Shown here: piece after piece, positions 6,377-12,325 of the stretch
How the letters are laid out: each line of letters begins with the position of its first letter
How positions within the stretch are numbered: the first letter of the stretch is position 1
Assembly (NCBI RefSeq): GCF_002374315.1
Contig: NZ_NWUX01000001.1
Span: forward strand, 558,001-622,000
From: Vreelandella nigrificans
GTDB lineage: Bacteria > Pseudomonadota > Gammaproteobacteria > Pseudomonadales > Halomonadaceae
DNA length: 64,000 bases
Direction of reading: 5' to 3'
Made by a program: the position numbers and the translations under genes
Notes under the pieces: generated by a model
Database searches by the model: none
What the model saw: only the letters and a program-made list of their open reading frames with translations
What the model was told of the DNA's origin: nothing

Positions 6377-7911
6377 TAGCGCACCTCCCCAACCGGTACC
6401 AGTTCTGGGTGCCAGTGGTAATCGGTTCTAGGCTTGGTGGTGGTCGGCACTTCCAGCGCGGTCAGGTGGTGGTGTTCCACCAGTACATCAAGCGCATCAC
6501 GCACGGCCTCTGTGCTGTCCAGTCCTGCCCACTGCTTGCGGCGCACGTCCCGCGAGGTGAACGGGCTTGGCAGCTTATCCCGGCGTTTGACTATCAGCGC
6601 AGCCCCTATGGCCCCTCGGTTGATGGCAGCGCTATACAGGCGCTCTGCATGGGTCTTTAGGTAGTCGGCCCACTCTAAAGCCCGTGCAGCGGCTACTATG
6701 CCCACGGCCCCACCTTCCCCTTCTATCAGCTCAAACAGTAGCGCCAGTCCTGCAATGGTCTGGGGCATCTTGAGTAGGTGGCTTTCTAGCGCTGGTGCCA
6801 GATCGCTTTCACGGGCTTCAGCGTTGATACCTTCCATCCACTCAATGAATAGCGCCTGCGCCTCTGGGGTGAAGCGCCACGCGGGCGGATCGCCTTCGAC
6901 ATCGGTTTCTAGCGCCAGCCCTTGCAGCTTGAAAAAGGTCTGCTCGTATGCGTGCCGTGCCTGTGGATCCGGGGCACGGTCGCGCCAGCGCCATTGCCTC
7001 AGGTCGTCGGGCCACACGGCTAGCTGAAGGCGCTGAACCAATCCATCGTTGGCTGTACCATTACTGGCGCTGCGCACGATAGGCGCTATCTTGTCGGGCT
7101 GAATGCCGCCAATCATGGATAAGGTGCAGTTCTCTATCTCGATGGTGCCCCGGCCTATGCGGTCATAGGTAAAGCGTCCGTTACCGTCAAAGCACTCGAG
7201 GTAAAAGGCGCGGTCGCTTTGGTAGTCATCTTGCGCCAGCTTACCCAACCAGCCCGCTAACTCATCACGCACCAGGATAAGGCCGTTGGGGTTCTCGTTT
7301 AGCAGCTCCCCCAGTTTTTCCACGGTGGCGTCATTAACGATAAGCCGCGGCTTACCTGGGGCCGGCGCTTCATACTCGGCCTCTACCAAAACGGCTAACG
7401 CTTCGTCTCGCTTGCCCTGCTGGTGTAGCTTTTTCGCTTTGTCCTCTGTGGCCTTCTTTTCCAGTTCGGCCAGCTTTTGCTCTGCCTTGTACTGCTGAAG
7501 GGCTTCGCTATGGCTGTCACTGGCGTCTTGCTGAATACGCACCAGCGGGGCAAGCGCGGCTTTCATGCTGGGGCTTTTCATAGCGCTTGGGCGGCCAATG
7601 ATCGCGCCCCATTGGTTGGGTGTAACTGTCCAATCATCCCGCTGTTTGGGGCATACCAGCACCTTACGGCCCACCAGCGCAGACAGCGCACAGATTGCCG
7701 TTACGGCTACAAAGTCAGGCGGGCACTGTTGGCGGTCGGCTACGTCCATCACATAAGCGCTGATCGCATCAGGCAGCATGTCAGGCTGAAACGAGGCCAC
7801 CGGGGCCAAAGCGCTAGGCAACGATAGCAATGGCTTTGGCGCTCCGGGCTGACGGCTCTGGGCATAATCATCAAGCCAGGTAGCGCCTCTTACTTGTGCG
7901 GCTTCATACAT
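6376..7911 (-). CDS. DUF3987-family P-loop protein (helicase-like replication protein)
   Basis: The 511-aa product starts at MYEAAQVRG, where GGGAGG lies upstream and the ATG overlaps the primase stop by 8 bases. Near residue 120 it has a Walker A-like loop, GRPSAMKSPS (GxxxxxKS), and near residue 225 a Walker B-like LILVRDELAGWL. Both are typical of DUF3987 proteins, which occur in phages, plasmids and satellites and usually accompany a primase zinc-finger protein. A Lys/Glu-rich coiled segment (about 145-185) follows the Walker A region. The probable role is element replication, as the helicase or loader partner of the 7904-8431 product. Enzymatic activity is inferred, not shown. Confidence 0.8.
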   Translation of the reverse strand: MYEAAQVRGATWLDDYAQSRQPGAPKPLLSLPSALAPVASFQPDMLPDAISAYVMDVADRQQCPPDFVAVTAICALSALVGRKVLVCPKQRDDWTVTPNQWGAIIGRPSAMKSPSMKAALAPLVRIQQDASDSHSEALQQYKAEQKLAELEKKATEDKAKKLHQQGKRDEALAVLVEAEYEAPAPGKPRLIVNDATVEKLGELLNENPNGLILVRDELAGWLGKLAQDDYQSDRAFYLECFDGNGRFTYDRIGRGTIEIENCTLSMIGGIQPDKIAPIVRSASNGTANDGLVQRLQLAVWPDDLRQWRWRDRAPDPQARHAYEQTFFKLQGLALETDVEGDPPAWRFTPEAQALFIEWMEGINAEARESDLAPALESHLLKMPQTIAGLALLFELIEGEGGAVGIVAAARALEWADYLKTHAERLYSAAINRGAIGAALIVKRRDKLPSPFTSRDVRRKQWAGLDSTEAVRDALDVLVEHHHLTALEVPTTTKPRTDYHWHPELVPVGEVR

Positions 7912-8431
7912 GACAACCCACCTCCCTTGCTGCGTTACGCAAACGACCGGCAGCGGTGGCCAGTCGGTCAAGATCCGCGCGCGCCAGCCCTTCACCACGA
8001 TGGGTGGCTTCCGCTGCCAACAGGGTAATCAGTGCCTCTTGTGCGATAGCGCTTAGCACGTCGCGGGGTACCCAACGTTCACCAGGGCGCTTACTGGCGT
8101 GGTAGTCATCCTGGTCACGCTGTGGGAACAGGTCTTTCAGCTCTAGACCCACGGCGGCTAATACGTCAGCTGTAGGGCACTCAGCAAAACACTTCACTAG
8201 GATGGTGCCGTCTGGCGTCTCACGTACTGCAAGGCTAGGTGATCGGTCTTGGTGGGCTGGGCAGCACGCCAACCAACGACCGGGCCCATTCTCCTTTACC
8301 TTGTCCAAACGAGTCAGCAAGGCGTAAACGTCAGGGCGCGTGCTATGCTCATACTTCGCGTTTACTTTGGTAGGTGGCGCGACAGCCCGGCCATTGCGCT
8401 GGGCTGCTTTATTTTGGGCGTTAGCTTGCAT
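7904..8431 (-). CDS. CHC2-type zinc-finger primase-like protein
   Basis: This 175-aa protein starts at MQANAQNK, preceded by AGGGGGC and overlapping the upstream gene by 11 bases. Residues about 50-100 form a DnaG-like CHC2 zinc ribbon: ACCPAHQDRSPSLAV supplies Cys and His, and VKCFAEC supplies the second Cys pair. The C-terminal half is helical and lacks a recognisable TOPRIM catalytic domain, so it may recognise the template while the catalytic or motor role lies in the next gene. The pairing with DUF3987 is common in integrative elements. A full primase in one chain, as in P4 alpha, is absent. Confidence 0.8.
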   Translation of the reverse strand: MQANAQNKAAQRNGRAVAPPTKVNAKYEHSTRPDVYALLTRLDKVKENGPGRWLACCPAHQDRSPSLAVRETPDGTILVKCFAECPTADVLAAVGLELKDLFPQRDQDDYHASKRPGERWVPRDVLSAIAQEALITLLAAEATHRGEGLARADLDRLATAAGRLRNAAREVGCHV

Positions 8432-8843
8432 CGTTGCCCCCTGACTTATCGGCTTCGGCCACCTTGAGCGTGCCCACCATAAGCCCATCACGCCCCATGC
8501 GAAGGTCTGCATCTTCAGCTGTGACGGTCAGCTCACGTGGGCCTTGATCGAGCTGTTTAGCGGTTTCTTTCAGCAGGTGCGCTAGATCGTGAGCATCGTC
8601 AGCACACAGCGCCAGCACCACACGCTTTGACGCCTGAGTGATTGGGTGCTGGGTAAAGCTCATCGCTTCCATTAGCGCGTTGGCCGCATCCGATATGTGT
8701 TGGCAAGCGTGGGCATAGTGGGCCACGGCTTCAGCATCTACGCCATCGGCTTCAAGCTCATCGGCTAGGTCGTCCACCTTATCGCCAATGGCTATCAACG
8801 CGCTTACTTGGTCTAGGGTTAGGTGTGTTTGGCGGGTATTCAT
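8421..8843 (-). CDS. Hypothetical protein of the element operon
   Basis: The 140-aa product is acidic and helical, with many Ala, Asp and His residues (for example VAHYAHACQHISDAANALMEA). It overlaps its upstream neighbour by the ATGA of 8840-8843 and the primase-like gene downstream. No family is recognised and no membrane segment or signal is visible. Its general look, a four-helix acidic protein, resembles the upstream 82-aa product, and the two may be related partners. Confidence 0.7.
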   Translation of the reverse strand: MNTRQTHLTLDQVSALIAIGDKVDDLADELEADGVDAEAVAHYAHACQHISDAANALMEAMSFTQHPITQASKRVVLALCADDAHDLAHLLKETAKQLDQGPRELTVTAEDADLRMGRDGLMVGTLKVAEADKSGGNDAS

Positions 8844-9088
8844 GCATCACCCCCAGCGCCAGCGGCCTTGCGGGTTTCCTGCTCTTGGATAATGTCAGTC
8901 AGTGAGCTGGCGTGGTTCGCCAGGTGCTTAATGGCCGTAACCACACAGCCCCGGTGAAAGCGCCCTATGACTTGCGTTTCATCCTCGCTGCCTTCGTTGC
9001 TGCAGCTCTGTTCTAGCAAATCAGCAAGGCCATACACGGCGGCCATCATGTCCTGAATGTCTTGGGCGTGGGTCTGCGTGTGATTCAT
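8840..9088 (-). CDS. Hypothetical small acidic protein of the element operon
   Basis: This 82-aa protein has ATGA overlaps on both sides (8840-8843 and 9085-9088), so translation is probably coupled through the operon. It is helical and acidic, with a segment around VTAIKHLANHASSLTDII similar in spacing to part of the 140-aa downstream product. No known family is recognised. Confidence 0.65.
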   Translation of the reverse strand: MNHTQTHAQDIQDMMAAVYGLADLLEQSCSNEGSEDETQVIGRFHRGCVVTAIKHLANHASSLTDIIQEQETRKAAGAGGDA

Positions 9089-9564
9089 GCCACACCCCCA
9101 GCGCTGCGCTTGGCAGTATCAGAAAAGCGTGCTTCTAGCTGTTGGGCTTTTTCAATGTGGTGGTTGTAACGCTTTAGGCGGGTGCTGGCGCTGCTGTCGG
9201 CAAACAGTGCGGCTTTTGCCATTGCTCTGTGTGCAGCGGCGCGGCTGGATAGATTACGGGTAATGACGTTGGACAGGCGTAGTAGTGCCATGGGTGTGAC
9301 TCCTTGGATTGTGGAGTCGTCCCCGGCTGCGGCCAAGCAGCTAATGGGGGCGACTGTACGCGGGTTGGCCGACCGGCATCCAAGGGAACCGGCACGCTCG
9401 AAAGCGTCCCACGCACAGCCGCCATAACGCATAGCGGGCACAAAAAAAGCGCCTGCTATGTTTGGGGCGCTTGTGCGCCTCGGATGTTTCGACCGGCCAA
9501 GGTCGGCTGACGATTTTGCGCCAGCTCGATTAGCGTAAACGCAGGACGTCACATTGGCAAGCAT
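9085..9564 (-). CDS. Ash/Icd-like phage-satellite protein
   Basis: The 159-aa product starts at MLANVTSC, whose ATG overlaps the AlpA stop as TAATG with GGGAGG upstream. The N-terminal part contains an AGAKSSADLGR segment and then NIAGAFFVPAMRYGG and CAWDAFERAGSLGCRSANP. I recognise these from memory as the Ash-like / Icd-like (host cell division inhibitor) family, common in P4-type elements directly after AlpA. The last 60 residues (from MALLRLSNVITRNLSS) look like a separate basic helical domain and may also be made from the internal ATG. The role is inferred from the family name only; no cell-division effect has been shown for this copy. Confidence 0.65.
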   Translation of the reverse strand: MLANVTSCVYANRAGAKSSADLGRSKHPRRTSAPNIAGAFFVPAMRYGGCAWDAFERAGSLGCRSANPRTVAPISCLAAAGDDSTIQGVTPMALLRLSNVITRNLSSRAAAHRAMAKAALFADSSASTRLKRYNHHIEKAQQLEARFSDTAKRSAGGVA

Positions 9565-9782
9565 TAGCACGCCTCCCGCTGGGATTGTTCCCACGCTTCG
9601 AGGTCTGCCAATGCCCAGCGCGTGACGTTTGGGCCTAGCTTGATGGGTGTCGGGAAGTCGCCCTCTTTTGCCCAGCGGTAAATGCTGGCGCGGTGGACTC
9701 CATAGCGATTAGCCGCTTGTTCAGCGCTTAGGAACTCATTGCCGGGCTTGGCTGATGCTTGGGGTTTCGTTTTCGCTGCCAT
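9564..9782 (-). CDS. AlpA-family regulator next to the integrase module
   Basis: This 72-aa protein has a Lys/Ala-rich tail followed by the AlpA winged helix: FLSAEQAANRYGVHRASIYRW, then AKEGDFPTPIKLG and WALADLEAWEQ. Family members activate integrase or excisionase transcription, or act as excision factors. It is the first gene of the long leftward operon. Its ribosome binding site (GAGG) lies in the 3' arm of an 8-bp inverted repeat (9786-9820), and GTCAG repeats lie just upstream, so both transcription and translation may be controlled here. Confidence 0.85.
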   Translation of the reverse strand: MAAKTKPQASAKPGNEFLSAEQAANRYGVHRASIYRWAKEGDFPTPIKLGPNVTRWALADLEAWEQSQREAC

Positions 9783-9785
9783 GTT

Positions 9786-9820
9786 GCTTTACCTCGTCGT
9801 ATTGGGTAACGGGGTAAAGC
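9786..9820 (-). promoter_or_regulatory. Inverted repeat masking the AlpA ribosome binding site
   Basis: GCTTTACC and GGTAAAGC form a perfect 8-bp inverted repeat with a 19-base loop. On the minus strand the second arm contains the GAGGTAA used as the AlpA Shine-Dalgarno and ends three bases before the ATG. Folded mRNA would hide the site. The same arms could also be a protein operator. A TACAAT box suitable as a -10 element lies just upstream on the minus strand. Confidence 0.45.
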
Positions 9821-9847
9821 ATGGCGAAGTGATAGATTGTAGTAATT

Positions 9848-9870
9848 GTCAGTTTTAGTCAGTTTCTGAC
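9848..9870. repeat. GTCAG repeat cluster upstream of AlpA
   Basis: GTCAG (9848-9852), GTCAG (9858-9862) and the inverted CTGAC (9866-9870) repeat the pentamer and spacing found in the two hairpin units at 6162-6356. The cluster overlaps the last codons of the 294-aa gene and lies in the promoter region of AlpA. This suggests one element-encoded protein binds both places. Confidence 0.6.
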
Positions 9871-10739
9871 AAGTCGATAGGGGCAAATAACAACTCTTCT
9901 TCGTCTGGGGATAGCCTCAACCGTGGAGCATCTGGGAATACCCTCCATGAACATGGATCCATAGCCATTTTCCAATACGTTATTTTTCCATGACTGTCAT
10001 CTAGCGCTTCACCAAACATCTCTAAAGCCATTGGCATTAGGGCTTCCCTTAGATTAGGGTCGCTTAAAACTTCTTCATAAACTTCACGCGCCACTTTTCC
10101 GTCTTCATTGTAAAAGGCTCGGGATACGGTTCTTTCGCCCATGCCTCCAAATTGCTCACCTACAAATTCAAACAAAGCCACGTCTATTGGATATACTTTA
10201 GGGTTAACTTTGTTTAATGCGAATACGCATGCAACCGCCATTTGCTTCGCGTCTTTGTTTGAATCTAAGCGCCCAGACGTGATTGGAAGCCCCATGCTTT
10301 CACCAATAAAACGACCACGCTTGCTTGACCACTCGTTTACAGCTCTAGCTAAGATTTCTAAATGGCAACTCTCGGGGGGCCACGCGGTTAAAAGCCAGTC
10401 CTCCATGGCTCTAAGCGCTTCTATCAATGAGGATACCTCCCCCTCACTATTGGCGTGTTGGTGAAGCATTGTCCCTTCAGGATGACTCTCGTTAAGTCGT
10501 TTCTCTCTAAAGCGTCCGACACGAAGTGAAGCTTCTAGCGTGACGCCTTCAACTTCCAGATAACTCAATGCCGCGCGGGCTGCGTCTTGCTTGCTGTAAT
10601 CTTGCTTGCTGTAATCTTGCTTGCTGTAAGTTCGCGGATCTATGCCCTCGCTTACCTGGCTTTCTTTTCCCATGTAATTAGCTAGTCGCTCTAGCACGCT
10701 GTCCAAGTCGTCTTGGATCGCCTTTAGTTCATTATCCAT
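9855..10739 (-). CDS. Hypothetical 294-aa protein downstream of the integrase
   Basis: The start at MDNELKAIQDDL overlaps the integrase stop by 8 bases and has GAGGAGAGG upstream; a longer reading to 10880 lies inside the integrase and is not credible. The protein has a coiled-coil-like start, three tandem YSKQD units (about residues 40-55), and then a helical body with no recognised domain. No signal peptide or membrane segment is visible. AT content is higher and codon use looks different from the flanking genes, which suggests a cargo gene of separate origin. A cargo gene next to the integrase of a satellite is often a defence or superinfection factor, but nothing in this sequence proves that. 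Confidence 0.7.
   Translation of the reverse strand: MDNELKAIQDDLDSVLERLANYMGKESQVSEGIDPRTYSKQDYSKQDYSKQDAARAALSYLEVEGVTLEASLRVGRFREKRLNESHPEGTMLHQHANSEGEVSSLIEALRAMEDWLLTAWPPESCHLEILARAVNEWSSKRGRFIGESMGLPITSGRLDSNKDAKQMAVACVFALNKVNPKVYPIDVALFEFVGEQFGGMGERTVSRAFYNEDGKVAREVYEEVLSDPNLREALMPMALEMFGEALDDSHGKITYWKMAMDPCSWRVFPDAPRLRLSPDEEELLFAPIDLSETD
10586..10630. repeat. Three tandem 15-bp repeats in the 294-aa gene
   Basis: The unit cttgcttgctgtaat occurs three times without spacing; the third copy ends in g. It encodes YSKQD three times and keeps the frame, so gain or loss of units would vary the protein length without truncation. Confidence 0.85.
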
Positions 10740-12015
10740 CGGTGGCCACCTCTCCTCGGATCGGTGCAACGTTGCCAGCGCCAGCCGGTGCAGGCTTGGT
10801 GATGAACACGGCCCATTGATCCATGACGCGGGCACGCTTGGCGTATAGGTCGCTACGGCGGTAAGCCGCCTCTGTGCCATTGCGGATGCTATGCGCCAGC
10901 GCTGCCTCTGCTACTTCGTGAGGCGTGCCGGTGCGCTCTGCCATCCAATCCCTGAACGTTGACCGGAAACCGTGAACCGTTGCCCGGTGATCCTCTTTCA
11001 TGCGGCGGAGTAAGGCAGTCATGGCTGCATCAGACAGCAGCTTGCCTTGGGGGCTTAGAAAGACGTATTCCCGTGCCTGAGACTGCTCTTTGAGCAAGGC
11101 CAATGCTGGCGCGGATAAGGGAACGCGGTGTTCCTTGCCTGCCTTCATGCGGCTGGCGGGTATCGTCCAGGTGGCGTTGGCCAGGTCTATTTCATCCCAG
11201 CGAGCGCCACGGGTTTCACCAGAACGGCAGCCGGTCAGGATCGTAAACGCCAGGCACTTGGCCGCGTCACCGGTTCGCAGCTCGAGGGATTGCCAGAACG
11301 TGGGCATGCTGTCGATCGGCATGGCGCGGTGGTGTTCCACCTTCGCCACTTTGGAAGGAGACGGCAATATGGTGTCTAGGTTGCCTTTCCAGCGAGCTGG
11401 GTTATCGCCGCTTCGGTGGCCGTTGACGGTTGCCCAACTCAATACCGCTTCAATGCGCTGCCTGACGCGGGTAGCAGTTTCCGTTTTGGTTTCCCAGATT
11501 GGCTGTAGCACTTGCTTGATGTGCACCAGCTCAATATCTGAAACGGCCATCTTGCCAAGTATCGGAAACGCGTAGGTTTCTAGCGTGGCCTGCCACTGCT
11601 TGCCGTGTTTGCTGTTGCGGCTCTCTGCCTGCTTAATCTTGATAACAGCCGCAGCGGCATCGGTGAAGGTGATAAGCGCCAGCTCAGCAGCGCGGCGTGA
11701 TTGTCCAGCGGCTTTGCGCTCGGTAACTGGATCAATGCCAGCATCCAGCTTTTCACGAACTGCACGGGCCTTGTCGCGGGCCTGTGCCAGTGTGACGCCG
11801 GGGTAACTCCCCAGCCCCATGTCACGGCGCACTTTGAACGCTTTTCCGGATGCAGCTAAGCGTGTCTCACCAGTGGCGTAACGCAGCACCCACGACCGAG
11901 TACCCGTTTTGGCGACCTGAAGATAAAGGCCAGGCACTTCACCAGCAGCATAAAGTCCCCGTTGCGTGAGTCGCTTCACTTCCAGCGCTGTTAATGGCTT
12001 CGTCTGTCTTGGCAT
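10732..12015 (-). CDS. int: P4-type tyrosine integrase
   Basis: This 427-aa integrase has an N-terminal DUF4102 arm-binding domain (about 1-95), a core-binding domain (about 110-200) and a C-terminal catalytic domain. Catalytic residues are visible as TGCRSGE (Arg), VHGFRSTFRDW (His-x-x-Arg), ALAHS (second His) and the Tyr of AAYRRSDLY. It should insert and, with AlpA help, excise the element at the tRNA-Ser 3' end. AGGAG precedes the ATG. The gene begins 161 bases from the tRNA 3' end, facing away from it, with the ACCCAACAT arm repeats in between. It looks intact. Confidence 0.95.
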   Translation of the reverse strand: MPRQTKPLTALEVKRLTQRGLYAAGEVPGLYLQVAKTGTRSWVLRYATGETRLAASGKAFKVRRDMGLGSYPGVTLAQARDKARAVREKLDAGIDPVTERKAAGQSRRAAELALITFTDAAAAVIKIKQAESRNSKHGKQWQATLETYAFPILGKMAVSDIELVHIKQVLQPIWETKTETATRVRQRIEAVLSWATVNGHRSGDNPARWKGNLDTILPSPSKVAKVEHHRAMPIDSMPTFWQSLELRTGDAAKCLAFTILTGCRSGETRGARWDEIDLANATWTIPASRMKAGKEHRVPLSAPALALLKEQSQAREYVFLSPQGKLLSDAAMTALLRRMKEDHRATVHGFRSTFRDWMAERTGTPHEVAEAALAHSIRNGTEAAYRRSDLYAKRARVMDQWAVFITKPAPAGAGNVAPIRGEVATDG

Positions 12016-12031
12016 AACGGGCTCCTAACTC

Positions 12032-12056
12032 TTTACCCAACATCCCACCCAACATA
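12032..12056. repeat. Probable integrase arm-type sites, right end
   Basis: Two ACCCAACAT copies (12035-12043 and 12047-12055) lie in a 25-bp block identical to 480-504 and in the same orientation. The block sits 17-41 bases upstream of the integrase start and about 120 bases from the att core, so integrase bound here could also repress its own gene. Confidence 0.7.
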
Positions 12057-12138
12057 GATTCTGCGCTTGTGTGCGATGGCGTGCAACCCGATAAAACACT
12101 ATGCGAACGTAAGCTATTGATTATGCGGAGTACAGACG

Positions 12139-12166
12139 AAAAAAAGCCCGCAATTAGCGGGCCTTT
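12139..12166 (-). terminator. Element-borne terminator downstream of tRNA-Ser
   Basis: GCCCGC and GCGGGC (12146-12162) pair around an AATTA loop, followed on the minus strand by seven U. It ends the tRNA transcript before the integrase gene and replaces the original terminator now displaced to 385-406. Confidence 0.8.
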
Positions 12167-12176
12167 TAAAGCGTTA

Positions 12177-12190
12177 TGGCGGAGGGACAG
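12177..12190. repeat. Right attachment site within tRNA-Ser
   Basis: These 14 bases (tggcggagggacag) are the tRNA 3' end and match the copy at 419-432. The inserted element thus leaves the tRNA gene complete. Confidence 0.85.
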
Positions 12191-12267
12191 GGATTCGAAC
12201 CCTGGATAGGCTATTCACCTATGCCGGTTTTCAAGACCGGTGCATTCAACCGCTCTGCCATCCCTCC
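12177..12267 (-). tRNA. tRNA-Ser(UGA)
   Basis: This 91-nt tRNA includes an encoded CCA. Acceptor arms GGAGGGA and TCCCTCC pair fully with G as discriminator base. The anticodon stem CCGGT/ACCGG encloses loop CTTGAAA with anticodon TGA. A long variable arm (CATAGGTGAATAGCCTATC) and the T loop GTTCGAATC mark it as a class II serine tRNA reading UCN codons. It is the integration site of the element to its left. Confidence 0.97.
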
Positions 12268-12282
12268 GGCTTATGGGTGCGT

Positions 12283-12310
12283 ATAATATCAACATTTCCT
12301 TGGAAGTCAA
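12283..12310 (-). promoter_or_regulatory. Sigma-70 promoter of tRNA-Ser
   Basis: On the minus strand TTGACT (12305-12310) and TATTAT (12283-12288) are separated by 16 bases, 15 bases ahead of the mature tRNA 5' end. Confidence 0.7.
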
Positions 12311-12325
12311 TGCCTTTAGGATGAA

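Larger units (their letters stand above)
419..12190 (-). mobile_element. P4-like integrative element (probable phage satellite) in tRNA-Ser(UGA)
   Basis: The element is bounded by 14-bp direct repeats of the tRNA-Ser 3' end (419-432, 12177-12190). Its integrase gene abuts the tRNA, and paired ACCCAACAT repeats lie inside both ends. All its genes are on the minus strand and tightly packed. The contents combine satellite-type functions (P4-type integrase, AlpA, Ash/Icd-like protein, primase zinc finger, DUF3987) with one virion-type gene, a tail tape-measure protein, and a HigBA-like addiction module. No capsid, portal, terminase, lysis or conjugation gene is present, so it is not a complete prophage or ICE. 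A phage satellite is the best reading; a heavily deleted prophage is the alternative. The excised unit would be about 11.76 kb. Confidence 0.85.

Noticed and set aside
9174..9443. An 89-codon minus-strand frame inside the Ash/Icd-like gene
   Set aside because: Low-complexity Pro/Thr-rich translation in a shifted frame; the recognised family is in the other frame.
10740..10880. Longer N-terminus for the 294-aa gene reaching into the integrase
   Set aside because: The extension overlaps well-conserved integrase codons and lacks a ribosome binding site, while the internal ATG at 10739 has a strong one.
419..12190. Complete prophage or conjugative element
   Set aside because: No capsid, portal, terminase, lysis, relaxase or mating genes; only one virion-type gene is present.
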